In this document: positions 7,984 to 16,351 of the stretch, one piece after another
Numbering within the stretch: position 1 is the stretch's first letter
Layout of the letters: every line of letters starts with the position of its first letter
NCBI GenBank assembly: GCA_018266105.1
Contig: JAFEBA010000044.1
Location: 21,391 to 85,390, forward strand
From: a bacterium
GTDB taxonomy: Bacteria > Vulcanimicrobiota > Xenobia > Xenobiales > JADMJV01
DNA: 64,000 nucleotides
Reading direction: 5' to 3'
Translations under genes and position numbers: made by a program
Notes under the pieces: generated by a model
What the model saw: the letters and a program-made list of their open reading frames with translations, nothing else
Databases searched by the model: none
Told to the model about the DNA's origin: nothing

Positions 7984-9693
7984 CTAAATATCGCGCCAGA
8001 GCGACAACTGAAACTCGAGCGGCTGGGGAGCTTTTTCCCCCTTGGGCCCGGCACCAGGCGTCGGCTCGTTCTTCACCAGATCACCCAGAACTTTGGTTCG
8101 GCACTTCAGTCCACCCTGCAGCTCCAGCGTCTCCTGTGTTTCCGCGGAGTCGAGAAAATAGATGCGATCAATTGGCGCTTTGATCTCTTGAAAGAGCACA
8201 CGAGCGAAGTATTCTTCAGCTTTTGGGGTCGATCCCATCAGGATGGAGTAGCGTTCACCCTGATCGTTGGTGCCGTGCCTGGCGTTGAAAAAGTTGGCCG
8301 CGTCTCGGTCCTCATGACGCAGACTGGGAAAAGCCCCCGCCACACGATGAACTTTCATGCCGGCAGCTTCCAAGTCCTTGGCTGTGAGATCCTCATAGGC
8401 GGTCATTTTCTCGCCCCACTCACGCAGCTTTGTTTTCTGCTCTTCGACTCTGGCCTTTTGGGCGTCGCTGCCGCCACCCACGGCCGCGAGTTCGTCATCC
8501 AGCCACTGGCAATTCAACTCGGCGGCTTTACGGCTATCCTGCAGGGCGAACTCCCCGGGACCGACGGGCATCATCCGCATGTCAACGTGGAATTCGCCCG
8601 GTTGCTCGATGCCAAAGACCTGCTCCGGCTTCACCCCGTGGTCGGACGCCAGCACGAGCATGGCTTCTTCGGTGGTGACATCCCGACCTCGATCTTCTTC
8701 CAACATCCGTCGGGTAATCTCCACGGAATCCTTGCCGATGAGCACATAGGGCGTGCCATCCTGACGCAGGCCAGAAGCGACGTTGCCATATTCAACGTAG
8801 CCGATGGTCGTCTTGCTTTGCCCACTCTGCAGCATGCCCTGGCCCACCGAAACCTTCTGATACTGGCCTTTGTCCACTCCACCCTGACGGGGAAAATCAC
8901 TGCTCAAACCGAGTGGGCCGAGTCGCTCCTCTCGGCCTTTGCGCTGTGCGTCAGCGATCAGTCCGTAGGAGTAGTCGCTCATATCAGGAGGATTCAGACG
9001 TCCGCCGCCAACCGTGGGCTCGCCGTAGTCCTCAAGCCAGGCGCACACGCGGCCGCTCTCGTGGAGGGTATAGTTGCGCAAGCCATCGGCCACGTAGCCC
9101 TGATTCAATGCTTCGGCCTGACCCGTGCCAGCGAAACCGACCATGCGGAAACCCTCGACCGAACCGATTTCCGTGAGTTGTTCAAAGTAGCGTCCACTGG
9201 GGTCGTGGGGCGACTCCACCGAAATCTCCATTTGTCGCACGTGCAGGCCGTGGTCTTTTGGCAGAACTCGACGCAACGGCTCGGGCTGTTCCGAGGCTGC
9301 CCGGGCCGCTCGCTGCTGGGCGTTCTTCTCAAACACCTCGCCAATGTCGCTGCCTGGCGCGTTCCAGGTCATGGCCTGTTGAAACGGTTCCAGTTTGGAC
9401 ACCATATCCCGGACGTCGAGAACGCGAATATCGCCCTCGCCGTCTTTGGCAAAAGCTCGGATTTCGTAGTGGGTGGAAGGATACTTGAGGTGATTGGCGT
9501 CGCTGAGGAGATGTCCGCCCACGGGCCGGTCAACGCCCTTAAGCTGAAACTTCTGAGGCTCCGGCAGGAAGGTCTGTCCCGTTTCCAGGCTGTCCTGAGC
9601 AACAGGATCGGCACCCGGCTTCTGACGCTTGAGCGCGTGAGTATGGCTGAAGGAGCCAATGGCTTTGCTTGAGTCTGAGACGCGGCCTATCAT
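7984..9693 (-). CDS. pentein-fold (guanidine-modifying) enzyme candidate
   Basis: The 569-residue protein has no signal peptide. Three blocks in its C-terminal half, in order, resemble the catalytic positions of the pentein superfamily (arginine and agmatine deiminases, amidinotransferases): EYGN (Glu301-Asn304), FHVDM (His369, Asp371) within FHVDMRMMPVGPGEF, and GGLKCRT (Cys531) near the C-terminus. Known penteins use Glu/Asp, His and a C-terminal Cys nucleophile. The N-terminal 280 residues match nothing I recognise. An ATG at 9759 would add 22 residues. A 597-codon ORF lies antisense, but the motifs favour this strand. Family is inferred; the substrate is unknown. Confidence 0.6.
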   Translation of the reverse strand: MIGRVSDSSKAIGSFSHTHALKRQKPGADPVAQDSLETGQTFLPEPQKFQLKGVDRPVGGHLLSDANHLKYPSTHYEIRAFAKDGEGDIRVLDVRDMVSKLEPFQQAMTWNAPGSDIGEVFEKNAQQRAARAASEQPEPLRRVLPKDHGLHVRQMEISVESPHDPSGRYFEQLTEIGSVEGFRMVGFAGTGQAEALNQGYVADGLRNYTLHESGRVCAWLEDYGEPTVGGGRLNPPDMSDYSYGLIADAQRKGREERLGPLGLSSDFPRQGGVDKGQYQKVSVGQGMLQSGQSKTTIGYVEYGNVASGLRQDGTPYVLIGKDSVEITRRMLEEDRGRDVTTEEAMLVLASDHGVKPEQVFGIEQPGEFHVDMRMMPVGPGEFALQDSRKAAELNCQWLDDELAAVGGGSDAQKARVEEQKTKLREWGEKMTAYEDLTAKDLEAAGMKVHRVAGAFPSLRHEDRDAANFFNARHGTNDQGERYSILMGSTPKAEEYFARVLFQEIKAPIDRIYFLDSAETQETLELQGGLKCRTKVLGDLVKNEPTPGAGPKGEKAPQPLEFQLSLWRDI

Positions 9694-9797
9694 TTGGACC
9701 AATTCGACAACAGAGTGGCATTGTCTTGCTGGGAGCTCGGTGCCGCTCAGCCAGGGCATCTGGGGGGAAAAAGGCGCCTGGCTTGAAACGGGACAGG

Positions 9798-10958
9798 ATG
9801 AGATTTTCGAGCGGTCTTATTGCTCTCAACCTGGTCGTCTCGACCTGTCTGCCTGCCCGAGCGGACCTGATCGACGATCTGGGCGCAGAGGCCTCGCGCT
9901 TGCGGCAGCTGAGCTACAGGAAGGTGCCCAACAAGCGAGTCAACCAGAACTTCATTTCCAGCTACGTGGGCAAGGAGGTGGATAAGGAGCTCAAGGGCCC
10001 CGCGGTGCGTCGTCGTGAGCTGTTCCTCAAAGACTTTAAATTGATGAAGCCTGCCGCCTCATTGGCCGGGACCTACAAGACTCTGCTCAAAGACCAGGTT
10101 CGCGGATTGTATGACCCCGACACCAAGAGCTACCTGGTGGTCAAAGGGGGCAGCTCGGCCGGCATCGAGCGCATGCTCATGAATATGTATTCCTTTATGG
10201 GACTGCAATTTGAGAATGTTCTGACCGTTCACGAATTGGATCACGCCATTCAGGACCAACATTTCAATCTGAAGAAGCTGCAGAAATCGGTGGAGGGCAA
10301 CTGGGATCGCGAGCTGGCTCTACAGTCTCTGGTGGAAGGCGACGCCAGCTCGGTCATGACCGATTACCTCTTTCAACAAATGGGCCAGCCTCGGCCCACC
10401 AGTGTGGATATACCGCCCGTCACCGGAAGCCCGGTGGTGGATTCCGCTCCGATCTATTTCCGAGACGGATTGATCGTGCCCTATTTGCAGGGTCAGGCTT
10501 TTGTTGACTACCTGCGCCAATCTGGCGGCTGGCCCGCGGTGGACAGAGCCTACCTGAAGCTACCCGCCTCCTCCGAGCAAATTCTGCACCCCAAGAAGTA
10601 TTTCAACGATCCGCCCCGGCCCGTCAAAATCAACCTGCCCGGCCTGCCAGGCTACCAGAACCTGGGACAGGATACGGCGGGCGAATTCGTCATTCGCTGC
10701 TGGGGCCGGGAGAATAACCTCTGGCGTGGGCTGGCTTCAGGCTGGGGAGGCGACCGCTTCCAAACCTGGGCAAGCCCCACCGATCATTACACCCTCTGGG
10801 AAAGCCACTGGGACACAGCCCAGGATGCCAAGGAATTTGCGGACTTCGCCCGCCCCCGCCTGAGCGCCAAAGACAACTTGCTGCAGGAGCAGAACCGGGT
10901 CCAGATCTGGCTCAACATTCCCCCCAAACTTATCAAAGACCGAAGCCGGTTTCTCTGA
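9798..10958 (+). CDS. secreted HExxH zinc-metalloprotease-like protein
   Basis: The 386-residue product starts with a Sec signal peptide (MRFSSGLIALNLVVSTCLPA, then RA before the likely cleavage). VLTVHELDHAIQDQHF carries the zincin HExxH motif (His145, Glu146, His149), and LVEGDA about 30 residues later offers Glu180 as third zinc ligand, as in gluzincins. This HExxH...LVEGDA arrangement occurs in uncharacterised secreted proteins of several phyla. The protein probably acts in the periplasm or outside. The ATG at 9798 was chosen because it begins the signal peptide. It is divergent from the pentein-like gene. Confidence 0.75.
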   Translation: MRFSSGLIALNLVVSTCLPARADLIDDLGAEASRLRQLSYRKVPNKRVNQNFISSYVGKEVDKELKGPAVRRRELFLKDFKLMKPAASLAGTYKTLLKDQVRGLYDPDTKSYLVVKGGSSAGIERMLMNMYSFMGLQFENVLTVHELDHAIQDQHFNLKKLQKSVEGNWDRELALQSLVEGDASSVMTDYLFQQMGQPRPTSVDIPPVTGSPVVDSAPIYFRDGLIVPYLQGQAFVDYLRQSGGWPAVDRAYLKLPASSEQILHPKKYFNDPPRPVKINLPGLPGYQNLGQDTAGEFVIRCWGRENNLWRGLASGWGGDRFQTWASPTDHYTLWESHWDTAQDAKEFADFARPRLSAKDNLLQEQNRVQIWLNIPPKLIKDRSRFL

Positions 10959-11016
10959 ATCCGCCCGTGACGCATTTCACAGACGCGCCCTGCCCTGCGG
11001 GAGCATTTTAGGCATT

Positions 11017-11799
11017 ATGAAATACATCAAAGCGCTGCTCCTGACCGCCTGTCTGAGCCTGCCATTATGGGCTCAAGATCAACAAGTCCAACATCCCGCC
11101 GGATTTCAGACTCGCCTCCCGGCGGCCTTCAAGGTCACCCAGGACGCATCGGGGATGGCCGCGGTGGCTCCCAACCAGGCCTACCTGGTGATCCTCAAAC
11201 ATCACTCCTACGCCAATTTTGAAGCCTTCGCGCGCGATGCCAACCTGGAGAAAGATGGATTCACGCTGGTCGGGGACGTTCGCAGCCTCAATTCCAGCGA
11301 CCGAAGTTTTCGCGCCGCCAAACAAACCCCGGACGGCTATCTGGTGGCCGACACGTTCGTCAGCTTCTCACCCTACGGAGGCGGGAGCCTGATCGTGGCC
11401 CTTTCCGACCAGAACCATGCCGAGGCGGCCTACAACAGCGCCTACCAGATGGCTCACAATCTGACCTTCAGTCAGCCCCAGCTCGACCAAATCTGGAGTT
11501 CGGCTCTGACCGGAAAACATCTGGTCTATCTCTACACCGGCAACGGCTACTCTGAACGCAAGGATCTTTATCTGGCCAGCAACGGTCAGTTTGCCCAACG
11601 CAATGACGCCAGCAGCGCCTCCATAAACGGCAGCGGCTACCTGGCCGGAGGCTCGGATGGACGCTGGCAAATCCTCTCCGGGGGCCAACTGGTGCTCCAG
11701 TTCAACAACGGCCAGACCGGTAGCTATATCCTGGCGCCGGGACAGGCTGGCAACGAAGTGCTCCTGAACGGGAAGCGCTTTTTCGTCTTGAACTCGTAA
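11017..11799 (+). CDS. secreted protein of unknown function
   Basis: A 260-residue protein with a clear signal peptide (MKYIKALLLTACLSLPLWAQ). The middle part (FQTRLPAAFKVTQDASGMAA, then VAPNQAYLVIL) resembles the general fold of secreted PsbP-like or DUF1795-like proteins. The C-terminal 100 residues are rich in Gly, Asn and short beta strands (LYLASNGQFAQRN, LVLQFNNGQTGSY) and look like a small beta-barrel domain. I do not recognise a named family. It follows the metalloprotease on the same strand 58 bases downstream, so they may be co-expressed. Confidence 0.7.
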   Translation: MKYIKALLLTACLSLPLWAQDQQVQHPAGFQTRLPAAFKVTQDASGMAAVAPNQAYLVILKHHSYANFEAFARDANLEKDGFTLVGDVRSLNSSDRSFRAAKQTPDGYLVADTFVSFSPYGGGSLIVALSDQNHAEAAYNSAYQMAHNLTFSQPQLDQIWSSALTGKHLVYLYTGNGYSERKDLYLASNGQFAQRNDASSASINGSGYLAGGSDGRWQILSGGQLVLQFNNGQTGSYILAPGQAGNEVLLNGKRFFVLNS

Positions 11800-11842
11800 C
11801 AATCTGGCAATACGTTTTATCCGCCCTTTTTTCTCGTCGGCT

Positions 11843-11848
11843 TAGAAT
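11843..11848 (+). promoter_or_regulatory. TAGAAT box six bases before an ATG
   Basis: TAGAAT is followed by six bases (GAGCCT) and the ATG at 11855, with no Shine-Dalgarno sequence: another candidate leaderless promoter. Confidence 0.5.
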
Positions 11849-11854
11849 GAGCCT

Positions 11855-12553
11855 ATGTTTGTATCCGCTCTCTCCATCACCACCACCTCACTTCCCATGG
11901 ACGCCACCATGCCCACCTTCGGGGCGCTCCAACGACTGGAAAGCCCGATGGCGGGTCAGCAAATGCTCCCCCAAATGGGGGCGATGCAACAGATGCAGAT
12001 GCTGATGGGTGAAATGTATATGTTGCTGCAGACCTTGATGGGAGGTGCGCCAGCCGCCTTTGACGGCTCCCCCAGCCCGCTCGCCAACACCGAAACCGCC
12101 AAATTGGGCGCCACCGGTGCGACGGGCTCGACCAGTTCCGTCGGTTCCTCCAGCAACGTCCCGAGCGCCGACCTGCAAAATCTGCAGGGCAGCGATTTCG
12201 GCAAGAAACTGGCCGCTCAAGCGGAAAAGACAGCCAACCAGATCAACACGCCAGGACTTTGCCTAAAAGGGGTCAACGACGCGATGCAGGCCATGGGTCT
12301 GCCCGTTCATCGCGAGGCTGCAGCCTGGATGGCGGTGGACGACTTTCAGAAAAACCCCCACTTCAAAGAGGTCAAGGTCTCCAAAGACCAGCTCAAGTCG
12401 CTGCCTCCCGGAGCGGTGGTCATCTGGGATAAAGGCGCCGGCCTGCCCTATGGTCACATCTCAGTCGCCCTGGGCAATGGCCGCGAAGCTTCCAGCAAAG
12501 TTCGCAACCAGTTGTTACTGAACACCAACTTCCACGTCTTCTTGCCCAAGTAA
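11855..12553 (+). CDS. CHAP/NlpC-like cysteine peptidase with Met/Gln-rich leader, no signal peptide
   Basis: Residues 35-65 are strikingly Met/Gln-rich (GAMQQMQMLMGEMYMLLQTL) and are followed by a Gly/Ser/Thr linker. Residues 130-232 look like a CHAP or NlpC/P60-type domain: Cys136 in GLCLKGVNDAM, then LPPGAVVIWDKG, then His201 in YGHISVALGNG with Glu211 as possible third residue. Such domains cleave peptidoglycan peptides. There is no Sec signal, so export, if any, must use another route. The Met-rich block resembles that of the peptidase at 50889. Confidence 0.68.
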   Translation: MFVSALSITTTSLPMDATMPTFGALQRLESPMAGQQMLPQMGAMQQMQMLMGEMYMLLQTLMGGAPAAFDGSPSPLANTETAKLGATGATGSTSSVGSSSNVPSADLQNLQGSDFGKKLAAQAEKTANQINTPGLCLKGVNDAMQAMGLPVHREAAAWMAVDDFQKNPHFKEVKVSKDQLKSLPPGAVVIWDKGAGLPYGHISVALGNGREASSKVRNQLLLNTNFHVFLPK

Positions 12554-12630
12554 CCAGCCTGAAGCGATCCCCCATGAAATTGACCCAGGAAAGTAGGTAA
12601 GCGGCCTGCGCCGAGGCGAAGCAACCGGCC

Positions 12631-15600
12631 GTGAGTTCCAGTGGCGTCGACGCAGTACCGTTCCAGGAAGGCCTGCAACTAGGTCAAGTTCTGGATTATC
12701 GTTACGACGTCAAGGAACTGGTGGGTCGGGGTGGCATGGGCACCGTCTATCGGGTGCGCGATTGGGACTGGAACGTCGACCTGGCCGTCAAGGTGCCGGC
12801 CCGCCACTTGATTTCCGACTGGGTGGCCAAAGAGCGTTTCCTGCTCGAAGCCCAGACCTGGATCGAGCTGGGTGTGCACCCCAACATCGTGCAATGCTGG
12901 TTCGTGCGCGAGTACGAGGGACTGCCTCTGGTTTTTATGGACTACCTGCCCGACGGCAGCCTGAAAGAGTGGCGAGACCGGGGCAAGGTCCACCCCGGCG
13001 ACTGGGAACGCATCCTGGATCTGATGATTCAGGCCGCCTCCGGCCTGGCCTACGCCCACGAACAAGGGCTGGTACACCGGGACGTGAAGCCGGCCAACCT
13101 GCTCATGCGCGAAGACGGTCGCCTGTGTGTCACAGACTTTGGCCTGGTCAAGGTCACCGCCCTGGAAACCACGGGTCCATCCGGAGCCGACCTGGAAATA
13201 ATTCTCAAAGAGCTGGAATCCAGAGGCATTGACGAGGATTCCCTGACCCTGACCCGCACCGGAACCATGTTGGGAACGCCGGAATATGGTGCCCCCGAGC
13301 AGTGGATGGCAGCCGGCAACGTAGGCGTTCAGGCCGACATCTACGCTCTAGGAATTATCCTGTACGAACTCTGTGCCGGCCGCCGTCCTTTTGACGACGG
13401 CATCAAGAAAGTCTCGGCCGCCATCATGTTAGGCGAGCACCTGATGACTCCGCCCCCCGATCCAAGGAAGTTCCGACCAGATATCCCTGAGGCCCTGGCC
13501 GGATTATGCTTGAGCTGCCTGGCCAAAGATCCGCTGCAGCGCCCCGGCTCCATGCTCGACATGCGCCAGGAGTTGGTCCGGCTCAACCAGGAGCTAACCG
13601 GCCGCCCTTACCACCGGCCCAGCCCTCGAGCTGGAGCCCAGCGGGCCGATGCTCTCAACAACAAGGCCGTCTCCTTCTGGAATCTTGGCTTTGGCCAGCG
13701 CGCCTTCGACGCCTGGCGAGAAGCCTCCAAACTGGACGGCTTGCACCCTGAAACCGTCTATAATCGCACCATCGTGCAGTGGCGTCAGGGCCAGATCGAC
13801 GACGCTGAGGTCTTGCGGCGTCTCACCCAGGTCAAAGCCACCCATCCCCACCTGGGCACCTATCTGGGCTACTTCCTCTTAGAACGGGGCGACGCCCATT
13901 CGGCTGAGCAAGAAATTCGTCAGGCCCTGGTCAATCCGCTGGCCGCTCGCGAGGGTACCGCCTGGCGAGCTCTGGGTGATGCCTGTATGTACCTAGAGCA
14001 ATATCCGCCGGCTGTGGAAGCTTACCAGCAGGCCCTGCGCCGGATGCCCGACGACCGGCAGGCGCGGGCTCGCCTGGAGATGGCCCAGCAAAATCAACGC
14101 CAGCAGGGTCGGGTACTCTTTCCCCGCTCCACCCCTCGACTGGTGCTGGAAAAACGCTCGACCGTCACGGCCGTGGCCCTGAGCGCGGAAGGCGATCAGG
14201 CTGCCCATTGGTCGGGGGACACACTGGAATTTTGGAACTGCCAGGACGGGACTGTGCTTTGGAGCTGGCGCGCCGAAAGTGGTTCGAGCGCTCCCACCCG
14301 TCTCTCGATCGAACGCAACTGGGTGTTTTCTCTGGCCAGCGCCCACGGCCGGTGCTGGTCTCGCAGCAACGGCCAGCTCTTGTACGAGGTGGAAGGGCGC
14401 AAGCGGATTCTGGCCGTGCATTCTCGATTGGGCTGGGTGCTGGTGGGCGGTGAAGCACTGGAGCAGGTCAGACTGCCGGGAGGCGAATTGATGCAGGCTC
14501 TGGAGGGGCACACCAAGCCCATCACCAGCGCCGCCCTGAGTCCGAATGGAGAGCTGGCCGTGACCGGCAGCGGCGACCGCTCGGTGCGACTCTGGGACCT
14601 GCGGGAGGGTCGTTGCCTGCATCATTTGCTGGGACACACCGACCTGGTGGAGAGCGTGGTGCTGAGCAATGACTGCTCCCTGGCCTTTTCCGGCAGCCGC
14701 GACAAAACCGTGCGCGTCTGGCAGGTCTCCACCGGAGACTGTCTCTATGTGCTGCAGCACGCCCACGAAGTGCGCCGCGTCCGCCTGACGGCCGACGGTC
14801 ACCTGCTGGTGGGCAGCTGGTCGCTGGGCGAAAAGGACCAGCTGGATGTCTGGGAGGTCACCACCGGGCAGCGACTCTTTACCCGCTCGGGAGGTCACTG
14901 GCTCTGCCCATTTTCCAACGGGCCCTGGGCCCTGGTTGCCTCCAAGGTGGCCCGACCTGCACCGCTGACGCTGTGGGAAATTCCCAGCGGCCGCCAGCTC
15001 TGTGCATTCAGTGAGGCACCCAGCGAAATCACGGACCTGGCTCTGAGCCGTGATAACCGCTGGGCCTTGAGCGGATGCAACGACGGCAGCCTGCGCCTTT
15101 GGGAAGTGGACTGGTCAGCCCGGGTGGGAGAATTCTCGCTGGTGGTCAATCGTACTCGCGATCACGACGAAGTCGAGTCCAATCAAAAGTTGTTCCTCAG
15201 TCACCTGGATTCAGCTCAACGCCAGTGGGATTCAGGCGAAGCGGCGGCGGCCTGTGCCCGCCTGCGCGAAGCGCGCAATCTGCCTGGCTATGCCCGCGAT
15301 CCGGGCGCCCTGGCCCTGAACGCGCGCATGCTGGCGCGCCTGGCCCGGCGAGGAGTGCAGGCAGTCTGGCAACTCCGTTCCTTTGCCGCCAACGGCTCGG
15401 TCAGCGCCCTGAAAATGTCGGCCGATGGACAGCTGGCTCTATCGGCCTCGGGAAAATTCTTGTACCTCTGGGAACTGTCCAGCGGCTCTTGCGTACGCGG
15501 ATTCACCGGACACACCGATCATGTCACCTCGGTTGCCTTGAGCAAGGAGACGGCACTCTCCTCCAGTCTGGACGGAAGCGTCCGACTGTGGAGCCTGGCC

Positions 15601-16335
15601 AGCGGAGAATGCCTTGATACCTATCGAATCAACGAACCCATAATCCAGCTAGGAGTCAGCAGTTCGGGTCTGTTCATGGCCGCCAGCCCGGAGAAACTGG
15701 CTCTGGTTCGGCTGGACCGGTCGGAACCTTCACTGACGCTCAACACCCCGGGTTTGACCTGCCTGGCCCTGAGCCGGGACGGGCGTCTGGCCGTAACCGG
15801 CGGGGCCGAGGCCAACTCGCTCAGGCTGTGGCGCCTGCCGGCCGGAGTGGCCAGCCGGCCCTGGCGGGCCTCCCGGGCTCACCCTCAGCTGCTAGGGGAT
15901 GGTTCAGCCACCTGCGCCGCCCTGACCGCGGACGGACGTTTCGTCCTCATTGGCGACGCCCAGGGCTGGCTGAGACTTCTGGATGTGGAAGAAGGCTGGT
16001 GCCGCTCGGCCTGGCAGGCCCACTCCGGCCCCGTGCGCGGGTTGCGACTCAGTCAGGACGGTAAGGTGGCCTTCTCGTTTGCCGAAGACTCACCCGTGTT
16101 CTGTTGGGAAGTCATCAACGGACGGCGCTGGGAGGTGCTGGAAGGTCCTCAGGATGCTCTGGCCATCACGCCCGACGCCCGCTTTCTGCTCACGGCGGGC
16201 GCCGATCGCGTGCTTCGATTTTGGGAATTTGACTGGGAACTCAATCCCGAAAAAGAAACCGCTCCCCTGGCCGACACCTGGAGAAAATCCACCGTGCTGG
16301 ACATGATTGGCGGCCTGTTCCGCAGAAAAAGCTAG
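12631..16335 (+). CDS. giant Ser/Thr kinase with TPR and two WD40 propellers
   Basis: The 1234-residue protein starts with a full kinase domain (27-315: GRGGMGTVY, Lys54, HRDVKPANLL with Asp151, DFG Asp169, GAPEQ). TPR-like helices follow at about 330-480. WD40 repeats occupy about 500-835 (for example LTVTGSGDRSVRLWDLREG in type), then a helical insert of about 75 residues, then a second WD40 block (about 910-1220). No membrane helix is visible, so it is cytoplasmic. WD40 and TPR parts usually bind partners, so this looks like a kinase scaffold. The GTG start at 12631 lacks a close Shine-Dalgarno and is uncertain. Confidence 0.93.
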   Translation: MSSSGVDAVPFQEGLQLGQVLDYRYDVKELVGRGGMGTVYRVRDWDWNVDLAVKVPARHLISDWVAKERFLLEAQTWIELGVHPNIVQCWFVREYEGLPLVFMDYLPDGSLKEWRDRGKVHPGDWERILDLMIQAASGLAYAHEQGLVHRDVKPANLLMREDGRLCVTDFGLVKVTALETTGPSGADLEIILKELESRGIDEDSLTLTRTGTMLGTPEYGAPEQWMAAGNVGVQADIYALGIILYELCAGRRPFDDGIKKVSAAIMLGEHLMTPPPDPRKFRPDIPEALAGLCLSCLAKDPLQRPGSMLDMRQELVRLNQELTGRPYHRPSPRAGAQRADALNNKAVSFWNLGFGQRAFDAWREASKLDGLHPETVYNRTIVQWRQGQIDDAEVLRRLTQVKATHPHLGTYLGYFLLERGDAHSAEQEIRQALVNPLAAREGTAWRALGDACMYLEQYPPAVEAYQQALRRMPDDRQARARLEMAQQNQRQQGRVLFPRSTPRLVLEKRSTVTAVALSAEGDQAAHWSGDTLEFWNCQDGTVLWSWRAESGSSAPTRLSIERNWVFSLASAHGRCWSRSNGQLLYEVEGRKRILAVHSRLGWVLVGGEALEQVRLPGGELMQALEGHTKPITSAALSPNGELAVTGSGDRSVRLWDLREGRCLHHLLGHTDLVESVVLSNDCSLAFSGSRDKTVRVWQVSTGDCLYVLQHAHEVRRVRLTADGHLLVGSWSLGEKDQLDVWEVTTGQRLFTRSGGHWLCPFSNGPWALVASKVARPAPLTLWEIPSGRQLCAFSEAPSEITDLALSRDNRWALSGCNDGSLRLWEVDWSARVGEFSLVVNRTRDHDEVESNQKLFLSHLDSAQRQWDSGEAAAACARLREARNLPGYARDPGALALNARMLARLARRGVQAVWQLRSFAANGSVSALKMSADGQLALSASGKFLYLWELSSGSCVRGFTGHTDHVTSVALSKETALSSSLDGSVRLWSLASGECLDTYRINEPIIQLGVSSSGLFMAASPEKLALVRLDRSEPSLTLNTPGLTCLALSRDGRLAVTGGAEANSLRLWRLPAGVASRPWRASRAHPQLLGDGSATCAALTADGRFVLIGDAQGWLRLLDVEEGWCRSAWQAHSGPVRGLRLSQDGKVAFSFAEDSPVFCWEVINGRRWEVLEGPQDALAITPDARFLLTAGADRVLRFWEFDWELNPEKETAPLADTWRKSTVLDMIGGLFRRKS

Positions 16336-16351
16336 CCGCCAGGCTGGCTAG
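16332..16351. terminator. inverted repeat covering both stop codons of a convergent pair
   Basis: CTAGCC (16332-16337) and GGCTAG (16346-16351) form a 6-base stem with an 8-base loop. The kinase stop TAG and the stop of the convergent hydrolase each lie inside one arm. It could act as a weak bidirectional terminator, though it has no T tract. Confidence 0.35.

Noticed and set aside
7879..9672. 597-codon ORF on the plus strand, antisense to the pentein-like gene
   Set aside because: Its translation has no recognisable domain, while the minus strand has ordered catalytic-type motifs. Long antisense ORFs are common in G+C-rich genes.
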